DNA of 64,000 bases from Reichenbachiella sp. 5M10 (GTDB taxonomy: Bacteria > Bacteroidota > Bacteroidia > Cytophagales > Cyclobacteriaceae), in contig NZ_MDGR01000007.1 in NCBI RefSeq assembly GCF_002742335.1, forward strand, positions 1,616,501 through 1,680,500, given 5' to 3'. The notes below the pieces were generated by a model. That model ran no database searches. It saw only the letters and a program-made list of their open reading frames with translations, and was not told where the DNA came from. How positions within the stretch are numbered: position 1 is the first letter of the stretch; the number at the start of each line of letters is the position of its first letter. Below are positions 1 to 9,277 of the stretch, piece by piece. A program made the position numbers and the translations under genes.

Positions 1-3000
1 GACATAGTGCAATTTGATTTGGTGCCAAATGAGGGGGTGGCTATGATCGATCATAGCAATTTTACTGTACAGATTATTCAAGACAATTTGATAGAGGACA
101 TTACGCCAGATATCCAATTGTCTCCAGGTGCGTCCGTTTTTCCGGCGATAGGAGAGACGATCAGTTTGACGGGTAGTGATGTCATCGAATACACCGTGAC
201 AGCCGAGGATGGGGTTACCCAGCAAGTGTGGCAGGTGAGCCGATTAGATTTTTTGCCATTTGTTAGCAGTTGGGAGGTAGAGGATGAGCCTATTACACTG
301 CTTTTAGATGATGCGTATGCATATGATTTTGTGTACCTCTGGTATGAGGGTGGGAGTTTGGTGAAGAAGGGGCGACATAGTAGCGAGAGTGGAGATTTTG
401 TTTCAGACTTACCTCCTGGAGACTATCGTTTACAGATTTACCAAGAATTTCCTCACTTGATCGTAGAAGCTGATGCGATGGACTATTTGCTAGATGTATC
501 TAGTTGGGGAGATGTCGTGTGGGGAAGTATGCGTGGGAGTTTTGAAAGCTGGGGTGGAGAGCGTTTCACGGCAACCGATGTGCCAGATCTAAGCCTCGTT
601 TCGGATATGACAGAGATGTTCAAGGATGCCAGAAATTTCAATCAGGATTTGGCCATTTGGAGTATTGGTCATGTGAGCGATATGACAGGTTTGTTTAGTC
701 AATCAGGGATGTCTTTGTTCAATTTTGATAAGACCCTAATCGGCTGGTCCGAACAGGAGGTTCAAGCGAATGTGAATTTAGGAGCAGCTGGATTGGTCTA
801 CTGCCGTGGGGAAGAGGCTCTTGCCAAACTGCAAACTGATTTTGGATGGGCAATTGTTACGGAGGGGCAGTTATGCCACGATTTTTGCTCTGGAGCCATC
901 ACCGTTTCTATTGGAGAGACAGTATCTGGTAATACGACGTTTGCCACCAATGACTCAAATGTAGCTTCCGATTGCGGATCCAATATTGTAGAAGATGGTG
1001 ACGATGAAGACAGGTCAGTCGGTGTCTGGTATCGCATAGTAGGTAATGGAGAGACTATTACACTAAACACTTGCAACGGAGGGTTGTATGATTTTGATGA
1101 TACGAGTTTGAGCGTATATACTGGGTCGTGTAGTGCAGGGCTACAGTGTTTTGCAGGCAATGAAGATGGAGAGCAAGAGGGTTGTGGTGCTAGTGGGTAT
1201 TTGGCTAAACTAAGTTTCAACTCGCTAGTAGATGAGGAATATTTTGTTTTAGTAGATGGCTATGGGTCGAGTAGGGGAGAGTTCGATCTTGCGGTATCAA
1301 GCCAGCCTACCAGCCCTCCCCCCGCCAATGACAACTGCGAGGGAGCAGAAGTGCTGACGGTATTTGCAGAGGGAACAGGGACTCCTACAAATGGAACCAA
1401 TACGCATGCGACAACAGCTCCTGAACCTCAAGGATGTGATCAGTACGGGACTGTCAATGATGTATGGTACCGATTCAATTCGGGAACTAATGTAGAGGTG
1501 TCCGTTACGGTTGCATTGACGGATACTGATGTTGACGGGCCACTGGTAGTGGCAGAATCAATCCAAATTGACGGATATGAAACATGTGGTGGAGAGTCCT
1601 TAGATATATGCGAGAGTGAAGGAACTTTCTCTATGGAGGTAGTGCCTAATACCGACTATCTGCTGCAGTTATGGAACGGGATTGATAGAGAAGGCACATT
1701 TACCATTCAAATCAATGACGGCCCCAATACCGCTGCTACGATCGATGATGTTGAGGTGTCGTTGAGTCGCTTTGCTACCAATGGCAGTGTAGTAGAAACG
1801 GTCATCGCGAGTGATGAGGAAGGGCATGACCAGCTATATAGTATCACTCAAGGGAACGATGAAGGTGTTTTTGCCATTGACCCAAATACAGGAGAGATTA
1901 CGATAGCCAATGCTTCGGCACTGCAGGCATCTGCGAGTACCAGCTTTGTACTGACTGTGGGTGCCGCTGATCAAGGCCCAGGGGCATTGACTTCTGCAGG
2001 TAGTGTCACTATAAATATAGTAGACAATGAGTTTCCTGCAGTAGCGGATCAGCAGATCTCACTGGATGAAAACTCAGAGAATGGTACCGTAGTAATACAA
2101 GTAATCGCCACCGATGATGGCGAGGTAGATTTTACGATAGTAGGTGGAAATACTGGTCAGACTTTTGAGATGAGCTCGACGGGAGAAATCACTGTCCATG
2201 CGTCAGAGCATTTGAATTTTGAGCAACTACCAGTTTTTGTCCTAGAGATAGAAGTCACAGACCAAGATCTAGAATTACCTCTCACGAGTACTGCGAGGAT
2301 TACCATCAACCTAAAGGATATCAATGAGTCACCAGTAGTTCACGATGCGCAATTTAACATTGGTCAGAGCAGCCCCAATGGGTTTGTGGTAGGGGACATT
2401 GATTTCGATGATGAAGACACGGATCAGTCACATGTGTTTTCTATTGTTGCAGGGAATGATGCTTCTATTTTTGGAATAGACGAAACCTCAGGTGTGTTGA
2501 CGATTGCAGACAATAGCAATCTTGTGGCGGATGTAGACTTTGTACTGACGGTAGCAGTTGCCGACAATGGTAGCCCAGCCCTCTCTGGGACTGCTACAGT
2601 GGAGGTCACATCATTTTCCAATACAGTCCCTGTCATTTCTCCACAGTTTTTTGGTTTGGAAGAAAATGCTCCAAATGGCACAGTGGTAGCTACAGTAGAG
2701 GCTACTGATGATGACGGAGATGGACTTACATTCTCAATCGTCGGAGGTAGTGGCATGGGGATATTCTCGATAGACACAGATGGGGAGTTGCAAGTGACTG
2801 ATCAAGATGAATTAGACTTTGAAGCCCAGTCATCTTTTGACCTTCGAGTGAGAGTGACAGATGATGGGCTCGGAGGGTTGTTTGCCGAAGAAATCATTAC
2901 GATCAATTTGACAGATGTCAATGAAGCACCTGTTGGCTATGATATTAGTTCAAACATGAGTGCATTTGTAGAAAATGGGTATGTGTTAGGTGCTTTGTCT

Positions 3001-5148
3001 GTCACGGATCCTGAGAATGATGCTCTCACCTATACTTTCGTTTCGGGAAACGAAGATGGGGTTTTTGCCTTGGACGCGAGCACAGGGATAGGGACAGTGG
3101 TGGATGCGAGTAAGATTGATAGTGAGAGTACACCGTATTATGACTTGCGAATAGAGGTGAGTGATGGGGTCTATGTGATACAAGTAAGAGTAGTGATCCG
3201 TGTGTTTACCAATGCATATCCAAGTCTGCTTGTTACAGAGTTTGATATTGACGAAACTTCAGCGTTGGGCTCTATCGTTGCAACTTTGAGTTCGGATGAT
3301 GTAGACGGGATATCAGCGTATGATATAGTTTCGGGCAATGAAGAGGAACTTTTCTTTATGAATAGTGAGACGGGAGCTATTATGATTGACAAGGCTCTAG
3401 ATTTTGAAGCTATACAGCAAGTTGTCTTGGGAGTCCGAATTACCGACAATGGCTTGGGTTCTTTGGAAACCATTGAGAATGTGACAATTTCGATCAATGA
3501 TGTAAATGAGTTTGCTCCTCAGGTTACTAATGTCGCACTAAATGTGCTGAATGAAAACTCGGTATCTGGTACGCAAGTAGGTACTGTCACGTGTACAGAT
3601 GACGATATTTTTCAAACCTTGAGTTATGCCATTATTGCAGGAAACACCGACGAAGCATTTGCAATAAATAGCGATGGGCTGATAACCGTAAATACTCCAT
3701 TGGCATTGGATTTTGAAACCAACCCTACATTCACCTTGACAGTTGAGGTGAGTGATGATGTAGATCCAGTCAGAACCATTGAGACAGAGGTGGTTGTTAG
3801 TCTTGGAGATGTCAATGACGCACCAGTATTGGCAGCTATTGGAGAGCGTTCAGGTATTGTAGGAGGTGTTTTGAGTTTTACAGTGACGGCCACAGATAGT
3901 GACGTGCCGGCCAATACGTTGACCTACTCTATAGATTCAGGTTCTGAAACCAAAGGGATGAGCATAAACCCAGCTACAGGAGTGTTCAATTGGACCCCTG
4001 TGTCCACCGATGTAGGCGTACATATGCTGCAAGTCACCGCAAGCGATGGTGTACTTGCTGATACAGAATTGATATCTATTGTAGTATTGAACAATGAGAC
4101 AAATATTCTTTCATTCACTATGAATGAAGAGACAGGGACCTCCACCCTCAATACAACAGAGCATACAGTGACAATTGAGGTAGAGACAGGGACAGATGTG
4201 AGTGCACTGACTCCTTCGTTTACTTTGTCTGCAGGCGCGACGAGTGACCCCGCCAGTGGTACAGTGGTTGATTTTGGCAGTGCGGTGACCTATACCGTGA
4301 CAGCCGAAGATGGTACTACTACTCAAGATTGGGTCGTGACCGTGACCGAAGCAGCAGAGTTGAGTCAGGAGGCAGCTATTTTGAGCTTTGCGTTGACGGA
4401 GCAAACAGGTGCTGCAGTTATTGATGCTACGAATCACACGGTTGATGTCGAAGTTGCCATTGGTACAGACGTGAGTGCACTGACTCCTTCGTTTACTTTG
4501 TCTGCAGGCGCGACGAGTGACCCTGCCAGTGGTACAGCGGTTGGTTTTGGCAGTGCGGTGACCTATACCGTGACAGCCGAAGATGGTACTACTACTCAAG
4601 ATTGGGTCGTGACCGTGACCGAAGCAGCAGAGTTGAGTCAGGAGGCAGCTATTTTGAGCTTTGCGTTGACCGAGCAAACAGATGCTGCAGTTATTGATGC
4701 TACGAATCACACGGTTGATGTCGAAGTTGCCATTGGTACAGACGTGAGTGGATTGACTCCTTCGTTTACTTTGTCCGCAGGTGCGACGAGTGATCCTGCC
4801 AGTGGTACAGCGGTTGACTTTAGCAGTGCAGTGACCTACACCGTGACAGCAGAGGACGGAGTGACTGCATCGGACTGGGTAGTGCGAGTGACTCAGACTG
4901 AAGTACTAGGCATGGGGGAAGACCTAGGTTGGAGTTTTTTCCCGAATCCAGTTCACAACATCCTCCAAGTGAAAGCCGATGAAGTCGTTACGGTTTACAT
5001 GATGAGTTTGAGTGGTCGTAGGGTCCTTTCTGAGCAGAAAGGGACTGATATTGAACTTGATGTGAGTGGATTAGAAATGGGAGTGTACTTTTTGATGATC
5101 CAAAATGAGAAGAGAACCGTTGCGCATAAGATACTCAAGGGTAAATAG
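1..5148 (+). CDS. Giant multidomain cadherin-repeat surface protein, T9SS cargo (5' truncated)
   Basis: The frame is open to the first base of the window, so the N-terminus and signal peptide lie outside; the first possible internal start is a GTG at 7. Counting from there, a DUF5018-like segment (about 30-80) is followed by a BspA-like DUF285 stretch (about 195-250, motif VSDMTEMFKDARNFNQDL), two pre-peptidase-like Cys-containing domains (about 290-570), about seven cadherin-like repeats (about 575-1290, each with xENxxNGTVV and a TDDD-type calcium motif), a He_PIG Ig-like domain, and three 91-residue repeats. The last about 75 residues are a type A T9SS sorting domain (FFPNPVHNILQVKADE, then GVYFLMIQNEKR). 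It is probably secreted through the T9SS and anchored on the surface, for adhesion or glycan contact; the precise role is unknown. Confidence 0.88.
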   Translation, partial: DIVQFDLVPNEGVAMIDHSNFTVQIIQDNLIEDITPDIQLSPGASVFPAIGETISLTGSDVIEYTVTAEDGVTQQVWQVSRLDFLPFVSSWEVEDEPITLLLDDAYAYDFVYLWYEGGSLVKKGRHSSESGDFVSDLPPGDYRLQIYQEFPHLIVEADAMDYLLDVSSWGDVVWGSMRGSFESWGGERFTATDVPDLSLVSDMTEMFKDARNFNQDLAIWSIGHVSDMTGLFSQSGMSLFNFDKTLIGWSEQEVQANVNLGAAGLVYCRGEEALAKLQTDFGWAIVTEGQLCHDFCSGAITVSIGETVSGNTTFATNDSNVASDCGSNIVEDGDDEDRSVGVWYRIVGNGETITLNTCNGGLYDFDDTSLSVYTGSCSAGLQCFAGNEDGEQEGCGASGYLAKLSFNSLVDEEYFVLVDGYGSSRGEFDLAVSSQPTSPPPANDNCEGAEVLTVFAEGTGTPTNGTNTHATTAPEPQGCDQYGTVNDVWYRFNSGTNVEVSVTVALTDTDVDGPLVVAESIQIDGYETCGGESLDICESEGTFSMEVVPNTDYLLQLWNGIDREGTFTIQINDGPNTAATIDDVEVSLSRFATNGSVVETVIASDEEGHDQLYSITQGNDEGVFAIDPNTGEITIANASALQASASTSFVLTVGAADQGPGALTSAGSVTINIVDNEFPAVADQQISLDENSENGTVVIQVIATDDGEVDFTIVGGNTGQTFEMSSTGEITVHASEHLNFEQLPVFVLEIEVTDQDLELPLTSTARITINLKDINESPVVHDAQFNIGQSSPNGFVVGDIDFDDEDTDQSHVFSIVAGNDASIFGIDETSGVLTIADNSNLVADVDFVLTVAVADNGSPALSGTATVEVTSFSNTVPVISPQFFGLEENAPNGTVVATVEATDDDGDGLTFSIVGGSGMGIFSIDTDGELQVTDQDELDFEAQSSFDLRVRVTDDGLGGLFAEEIITINLTDVNEAPVGYDISSNMSAFVENGYVLGALSVTDPENDALTYTFVSGNEDGVFALDASTGIGTVVDASKIDSESTPYYDLRIEVSDGVYVIQVRVVIRVFTNAYPSLLVTEFDIDETSALGSIVATLSSDDVDGISAYDIVSGNEEELFFMNSETGAIMIDKALDFEAIQQVVLGVRITDNGLGSLETIENVTISINDVNEFAPQVTNVALNVLNENSVSGTQVGTVTCTDDDIFQTLSYAIIAGNTDEAFAINSDGLITVNTPLALDFETNPTFTLTVEVSDDVDPVRTIETEVVVSLGDVNDAPVLAAIGERSGIVGGVLSFTVTATDSDVPANTLTYSIDSGSETKGMSINPATGVFNWTPVSTDVGVHMLQVTASDGVLADTELISIVVLNNETNILSFTMNEETGTSTLNTTEHTVTIEVETGTDVSALTPSFTLSAGATSDPASGTVVDFGSAVTYTVTAEDGTTTQDWVVTVTEAAELSQEAAILSFALTEQTGAAVIDATNHTVDVEVAIGTDVSALTPSFTLSAGATSDPASGTAVGFGSAVTYTVTAEDGTTTQDWVVTVTEAAELSQEAAILSFALTEQTDAAVIDATNHTVDVEVAIGTDVSGLTPSFTLSAGATSDPASGTAVDFSSAVTYTVTAEDGVTASDWVVRVTQTEVLGMGEDLGWSFFPNPVHNILQVKADEVVTVYMMSLSGRRVLSEQKGTDIELDVSGLEMGVYFLMIQNEKRTVAHKILKGK
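4201..4893 (+). repeat. Three-copy 273-bp coding tandem repeat
   Basis: Near-identical in-frame copies recur with a period of exactly 273 bp (91 codons): the phrase AGTGCACTGACTCCTTCG starts at 4201 and 4474, and a variant at 4747. Copies 1 and 2 differ at only a few bases over the shared core, copy 3 diverges towards its end. The repeats encode the DUF5018-like domains just before the T9SS signal. Nucleotide identity this high points to recent duplication or ongoing gene conversion. Confidence 0.9.
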
Positions 5149-5196
5149 GGTTTTGTAAGGGACGTTGTACAACCGTCTAATGCATATTTCGAGAAT

Positions 5197-5225
5197 AAGC
5201 GTGGCTTTTTAGTCACGCTTTTTTT
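5197..5225 (+). terminator. Rho-independent terminator after the cadherin-repeat gene
   Basis: AAGCGTG at 5197-5203 pairs with CACGCTT at 5214-5220 around a 10-nt loop, followed by a T run. It lies about 50 bp after the stop codon. Confidence 0.8.
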
Positions 5226-5328
5226 GTGTTTCACTAGGAAAGTGTCATGCCGTTGTTTCGTGCCGTATTATGTGCCACCTTAAATTGCCAAAATCACTGT
5301 ATGTATTTATAAGATAGTAGAGTATGAT

Positions 5329-5336
5329 TAATTTTG
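5329..5336 (+). promoter_or_regulatory. Bacteroidota -7 box (TAATTTTG)
   Basis: TAATTTTG matches the TAnnTTTG -7 consensus of Bacteroidota housekeeping promoters and lies 28 bp before the ATG of the TPR gene. No clear -33 TTG is seen at the usual distance. Confidence 0.45.
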
Positions 5337-5364
5337 TTTTCATACCTAAGTAAATGCTATCTAG

Positions 5365-7284
5365 ATGAAAAAGAAGTTGTTCCTCTTTTGGGTGATTGTA
5401 CTTGGGCCGTTTGGGATTGCCATGGCTCAGGTCAATATGACCAAATACATAACGAATGACATGTTTGATACACAGCCAGTCTTTGATTTGGAAGACTTGG
5501 AGGAGGAAGAAACTGAGTCAAAGTCTTTTATTCAGTTGGAGATAGATAAGGGTATGAAGCTGTGGGAAGAAGGAGAGTTGGACGATGCGATTGCTTTATT
5601 TGAGGCGATGACTGAGTCGTACTCAAACTTTTCGCAGGGGTATTATTGGATAGGATCTATATATCTGGACAAGGAGGATTGGGTCGAGGCACGCCAAAAT
5701 TTCAACTTGGCTATCAAAGAAGATCCTTTGTTTTACGAAGCCCGTTATATGCTAGGGCTGATTTCGGTGTATGAAGGGGATTATAAAGAAGCCAAAAAAG
5801 AAATGGAAGTGTTGGTCAATATCCCAGCCTATGCCGCTCAGGGCTACCACGGTTTGGCTATGATCGCTACGGATCAACGAGAGTACACTAGGGCATGGAG
5901 TATGTACAACAAATGTTTGAAAGAGGATTCGTTGTTTAGGGAAGCCTATTTGCCGATGGCATCTTTGGATCTTCAGTACTTTGGCAATTGGAAGCGTGCA
6001 CTCAAGCGACTGAACCAAGCAGTATCCATCGATTCGATGTGGCAAGAAGCACGTATCTCGAGAGGACTACTGTCTCTCATGACTAAGGGCGGCATAGATC
6101 AGTTTACTAAGGACCTAGAGGTGCTCATCCGACAAGCACCTGACAACTATCACTACAGGTCCATCAAAGGGTATCTGAATATAGAGCTGGAGCAGTACTC
6201 CGAGGCGGTTCACAGTTTCTATCAAGCTCTGAGTATGGAAGTTGATTCTCTGAATACAGGGAAGTACAAGTTCAATACAGCGTTGAAGAAAAATCAGAAT
6301 CTACAATCCGCTCTGAGTTATTACTTTCGTGAAAACGTGGAGTTGAGCGATTCGACACGGAGGTATATCGATCGGGGTATTTGTGAATTCATCGAAGGTA
6401 ATCACAAACAAGCTCAGGTTTATTACGCGACCGCAGCAGGTCGGCAGCCACATGCGGTGATAGATATGCTCAAGGCGATTCAGTTCCAGTCCATGTGGGG
6501 CAAAGACAAGGAGGCTATCTTGAGCTATACCGCAGCGATCGAAAAGGACTCGACGATCTATGCTTGTTATTTCAACCGGGGAGGGCTTTACCTCAGCCTA
6601 CAGCAGGACAGTCTCGCGATGGCTGATTTCAACCAACTGATTCGGTTGGACCCTCGGGCAAAAGTAGGGTACAAGAATCGAGCGAACCTCAGGATGCGAC
6701 GAGGGTTCAGTGCCAAGGCTTACCAAGACTATACGGTAGCGATCATGTTGGATTCTACAGATAGTGATTTGTTTTACAACCGAGGGTATTGTTTGTTTAC
6801 TCACGCGGAGTTTGATCGCGCCATAGATGATTTCAAAATGGCGATTTCTTTCAATGAGAAAGACGCAGATAGCTATTATTGGTGGGCGATGTGCAAATAT
6901 AATCAGCAGGATACGTTGAGCACATTGGTGCTTTTGGACAGTGCTTCCAAAATTGGGAAGTACAACGACGACTATCACAAATACTTGCTGCAGTTGTCGA
7001 TTGATTTGGAGAAGAAGGATTCGCAAGAGGAGGCTTTGAATCGACTGGTGAAGTACAACGGATGGAAGTCAGAGTATCGCTACGATAGAGCCAAATTTTA
7101 TTACCATGAGGGAGAGCTGGACAAGGCCCTCAAGGATTTGGAATATTTAATCAGAAGAGACAAAGGACAAGGCGGATACCACTATTACAAAGGAATGATC
7201 CTCTCTGAACAAGGAAATCAAAAAGGAGCAGAACGAGCCCTGATGAAGTCTCAAAAACTAGGGTATAAAGAAGAGAAGGAGTGA
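5365..7284 (+). CDS. Secreted tetratricopeptide-repeat (TPR) protein
   Basis: A 639-residue protein with an N-terminal signal peptide (MKKKLFLFWVIVLGPFGIAMA) and TPR units along almost all of the remaining length, for example around 70-240 and 375-500, with the typical xxAxxxFxxAIxxDP helix-turn-helix pattern. It is probably periplasmic or outer-membrane associated and works as a protein-protein scaffold. It sits alone between a terminator and a non-overlapping downstream gene. The substrate or partner cannot be told from sequence; no catalytic domain is visible. Confidence 0.85.
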   Translation: MKKKLFLFWVIVLGPFGIAMAQVNMTKYITNDMFDTQPVFDLEDLEEEETESKSFIQLEIDKGMKLWEEGELDDAIALFEAMTESYSNFSQGYYWIGSIYLDKEDWVEARQNFNLAIKEDPLFYEARYMLGLISVYEGDYKEAKKEMEVLVNIPAYAAQGYHGLAMIATDQREYTRAWSMYNKCLKEDSLFREAYLPMASLDLQYFGNWKRALKRLNQAVSIDSMWQEARISRGLLSLMTKGGIDQFTKDLEVLIRQAPDNYHYRSIKGYLNIELEQYSEAVHSFYQALSMEVDSLNTGKYKFNTALKKNQNLQSALSYYFRENVELSDSTRRYIDRGICEFIEGNHKQAQVYYATAAGRQPHAVIDMLKAIQFQSMWGKDKEAILSYTAAIEKDSTIYACYFNRGGLYLSLQQDSLAMADFNQLIRLDPRAKVGYKNRANLRMRRGFSAKAYQDYTVAIMLDSTDSDLFYNRGYCLFTHAEFDRAIDDFKMAISFNEKDADSYYWWAMCKYNQQDTLSTLVLLDSASKIGKYNDDYHKYLLQLSIDLEKKDSQEEALNRLVKYNGWKSEYRYDRAKFYYHEGELDKALKDLEYLIRRDKGQGGYHYYKGMILSEQGNQKGAERALMKSQKLGYKEEKE

Positions 7285-7394
7285 ATGGAGGATGATTTGG
7301 TCCTAAACCTGTCTTTTTGGGCAGCTCTTGATCGATCCATGACTATTTGGAAGGATTCGGGGTTAATATTGTGTTATAACTACTACTACAAGAT

Positions 7395-8552
7395 ATGAAA
7401 AATGTATTTGCATGGATGACCGTATGTGCTAGCTTGCTTGCAACAGTAGCGTGCTCTTCAACCGAGGACAACAAAGAACCAGAAACTAACGAAGAAATAG
7501 AAGAACCGACAGGGCTCCTTGCTAGTCTGCGATTGCCTGAGGGGTTCCAAATATCGGTTTATGCCGATGATGTCAAAAATGCTCGATCAATGGCGATGAG
7601 TCCAAGTGGCGTGCTCTATGTAGGCACACGGGACGAGGGGAGTGTCTATGCTCTCGTTGATACGGATGATGATGGAGAGGTCGATCAGAAGTATGTCCTT
7701 GCAGAGGGACTCAATATGCCCAACGGAGTGGCCTTTCGAGACGGAAGTCTCTATGTGGCGGAGGTCAATCGCCTCACTCGTTTCGATGGGATCGATGCGA
7801 AGCTAGACAACCCCGGGCCGGGCGTGGTGATCTACGATGACTACCCTACGGACCAGCATCACGGATGGAAGTACATCGCGTTTGGTCCTGATGGCAAGCT
7901 CTACGTTCCCGTCGGAGCGCCTTGCAATATCTGCGAAAGCAAAGACGAAATCTACGCCTCCATCACCCGCATGAATCCCGACGGGAGTGATCGTGAGATC
8001 TATGCTTCTGGCGTACGCAACTCGGTCGGTATCACTTGGGATGCAGAAGGTGCCCTATGGTTTACAGACAATGGTCGTGACCTGCTCGGGGATGATATGC
8101 CTCCCTGTGAGCTCAACAAGGCAACCCAAGCAGGGCAGCACTTTGGCTATCCCTATTGTCATGGAGGTGATATCGGAGATCCGGACTTTGGGTCGAGGTT
8201 TCCATGTTCGGATTTTGTCGTACCTGCACGCAAGCTCGGCCCACACGTAGCACCATTGGGATTGAAATTCTACACGGGAGACTTGTTTCCTACTGATTAT
8301 CAAGGATCGATCATCATCGCCGAGCATGGCTCATGGAACCGCAGCAAGAAAATAGGCTATAGACTCATGCAGGTCAAGGTAGAAAATGGCAAAGCCGTAT
8401 CCTACGACGTATTCGTCGACGGCTGGCTCGATGAAGAGGAGCAGGAAGCCTGGGGTCGCCCTGTAGATGTCCTCGTGCTAGAGGACGGGTCGATACTCGT
8501 CTCTGATGACAAGGCTGGTCAGATCTACCGCATCACCTACACAGCGCCATGA
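7395..8552 (+). CDS. Sorbosone dehydrogenase-like PQQ-type beta-propeller lipoprotein
   Basis: A 385-residue lipoprotein (signal with lipobox ATVAC at about residue 20) of the soluble glucose/sorbosone dehydrogenase family. Visible family motifs are LPEGFQISVYADD at the domain start, HHGWKYIAFGPDGKLYVPVG in the middle, FTDNGRDLLGDD, HFGYPYCHGG and IIAEHGSWNR. Family members oxidise aldoses or related sugars with PQQ, in the periplasm. The four-base overlap with the next gene (ATGA) shows translational coupling to an alpha/beta hydrolase. The true substrate is unknown. Confidence 0.85.
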   Translation: MKNVFAWMTVCASLLATVACSSTEDNKEPETNEEIEEPTGLLASLRLPEGFQISVYADDVKNARSMAMSPSGVLYVGTRDEGSVYALVDTDDDGEVDQKYVLAEGLNMPNGVAFRDGSLYVAEVNRLTRFDGIDAKLDNPGPGVVIYDDYPTDQHHGWKYIAFGPDGKLYVPVGAPCNICESKDEIYASITRMNPDGSDREIYASGVRNSVGITWDAEGALWFTDNGRDLLGDDMPPCELNKATQAGQHFGYPYCHGGDIGDPDFGSRFPCSDFVVPARKLGPHVAPLGLKFYTGDLFPTDYQGSIIIAEHGSWNRSKKIGYRLMQVKVENGKAVSYDVFVDGWLDEEEQEAWGRPVDVLVLEDGSILVSDDKAGQIYRITYTAP

Positions 8553-9202
8553 TTGGTACACGTCAGGTGTCATTCGAGACGACAGCTCCCTATCATACGC
8601 TTTATGAGCTGACAGAGGATACACAGTATGTATGGATCGTATGTCATGGCTATGGGCAGTTGTCGGAGCGTTTCGTGAGGCAGTTTCAGGTGCTTGACGC
8701 AAAAACAAACTTCGTGATCAGTCTACAGGGCTTGTCTCGATTTTATCTGCCTGGACATCAAAAGGTAGGGGCTAGCTGGATGACCAAGGAAGGGAGAGAG
8801 GAAGAACTCTTGAATCAGTCGCAGTATTTTGCGGCGGTGCTCAAGGATTGTTTGGATGGGCAGGATTGGATGGATTATAAGGTCAATCTCCTAGGTTTTT
8901 CGCAGGGAGCTTCTGCGATATGTCGTTTGGCGGCTCATTCACGACTGGACTTTGCTCATTTGATATTGTGGGCGGGGAGTTTTCCATCCGAACTGAGCCC
9001 AGAGAGTTTTGCACACCTCTCCGAGGGCGCACGTGTCTATGGGGTACTTGGAAGCGAGGATAGTTACTATACGCGGGAGTTGTTTGGGACAGAGGTGTCT
9101 CGTCTTTCTGCCGCTACGGGTTGTATACCTGTAGAGGTGACTTATGATGGAGGGCATGAGTTGCGACGGGATGTGCTGAGTACTCTTGTTTCCAAATTTT
9201 AA
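8549..9202 (+). CDS. Alpha/beta hydrolase (phospholipase/carboxylesterase-like)
   Basis: A 217-residue cytoplasmic hydrolase without signal peptide. The nucleophile elbow is GFSQGAS at about residue 115, an Asp candidate lies in GVLGSEDSYY, and the catalytic His is in GGHELRR near the C-terminus, so the triad looks complete. Size and motifs resemble the phospholipase/carboxylesterase (YpfH-like) family. It overlaps the upstream dehydrogenase gene by four bases, which implies joint expression. Substrate not recognisable. Confidence 0.8.
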   Translation: MIGTRQVSFETTAPYHTLYELTEDTQYVWIVCHGYGQLSERFVRQFQVLDAKTNFVISLQGLSRFYLPGHQKVGASWMTKEGREEELLNQSQYFAAVLKDCLDGQDWMDYKVNLLGFSQGASAICRLAAHSRLDFAHLILWAGSFPSELSPESFAHLSEGARVYGVLGSEDSYYTRELFGTEVSRLSAATGCIPVEVTYDGGHELRRDVLSTLVSKF

Positions 9203-9277
9203 ATTTACCGTCCATCAAAATCTCATGGGTAGGCCTACCTGTAGGTGTTATTTTGCCGAAGCATTAAAAAAAAATCA

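Noticed and set aside
4111-4710. Long minus-strand open frame (199 codons) opposite the 273-bp repeats
   Set aside because: It mirrors the repetitive coding sequence of the T9SS protein; the product is a Cys/Arg-rich repeat without start context.
9228-9239. Perfect palindrome GGTAGGCCTACC before the M1 peptidase gene
   Set aside because: Only 12 bp and no second copy seen; not enough to call an operator.
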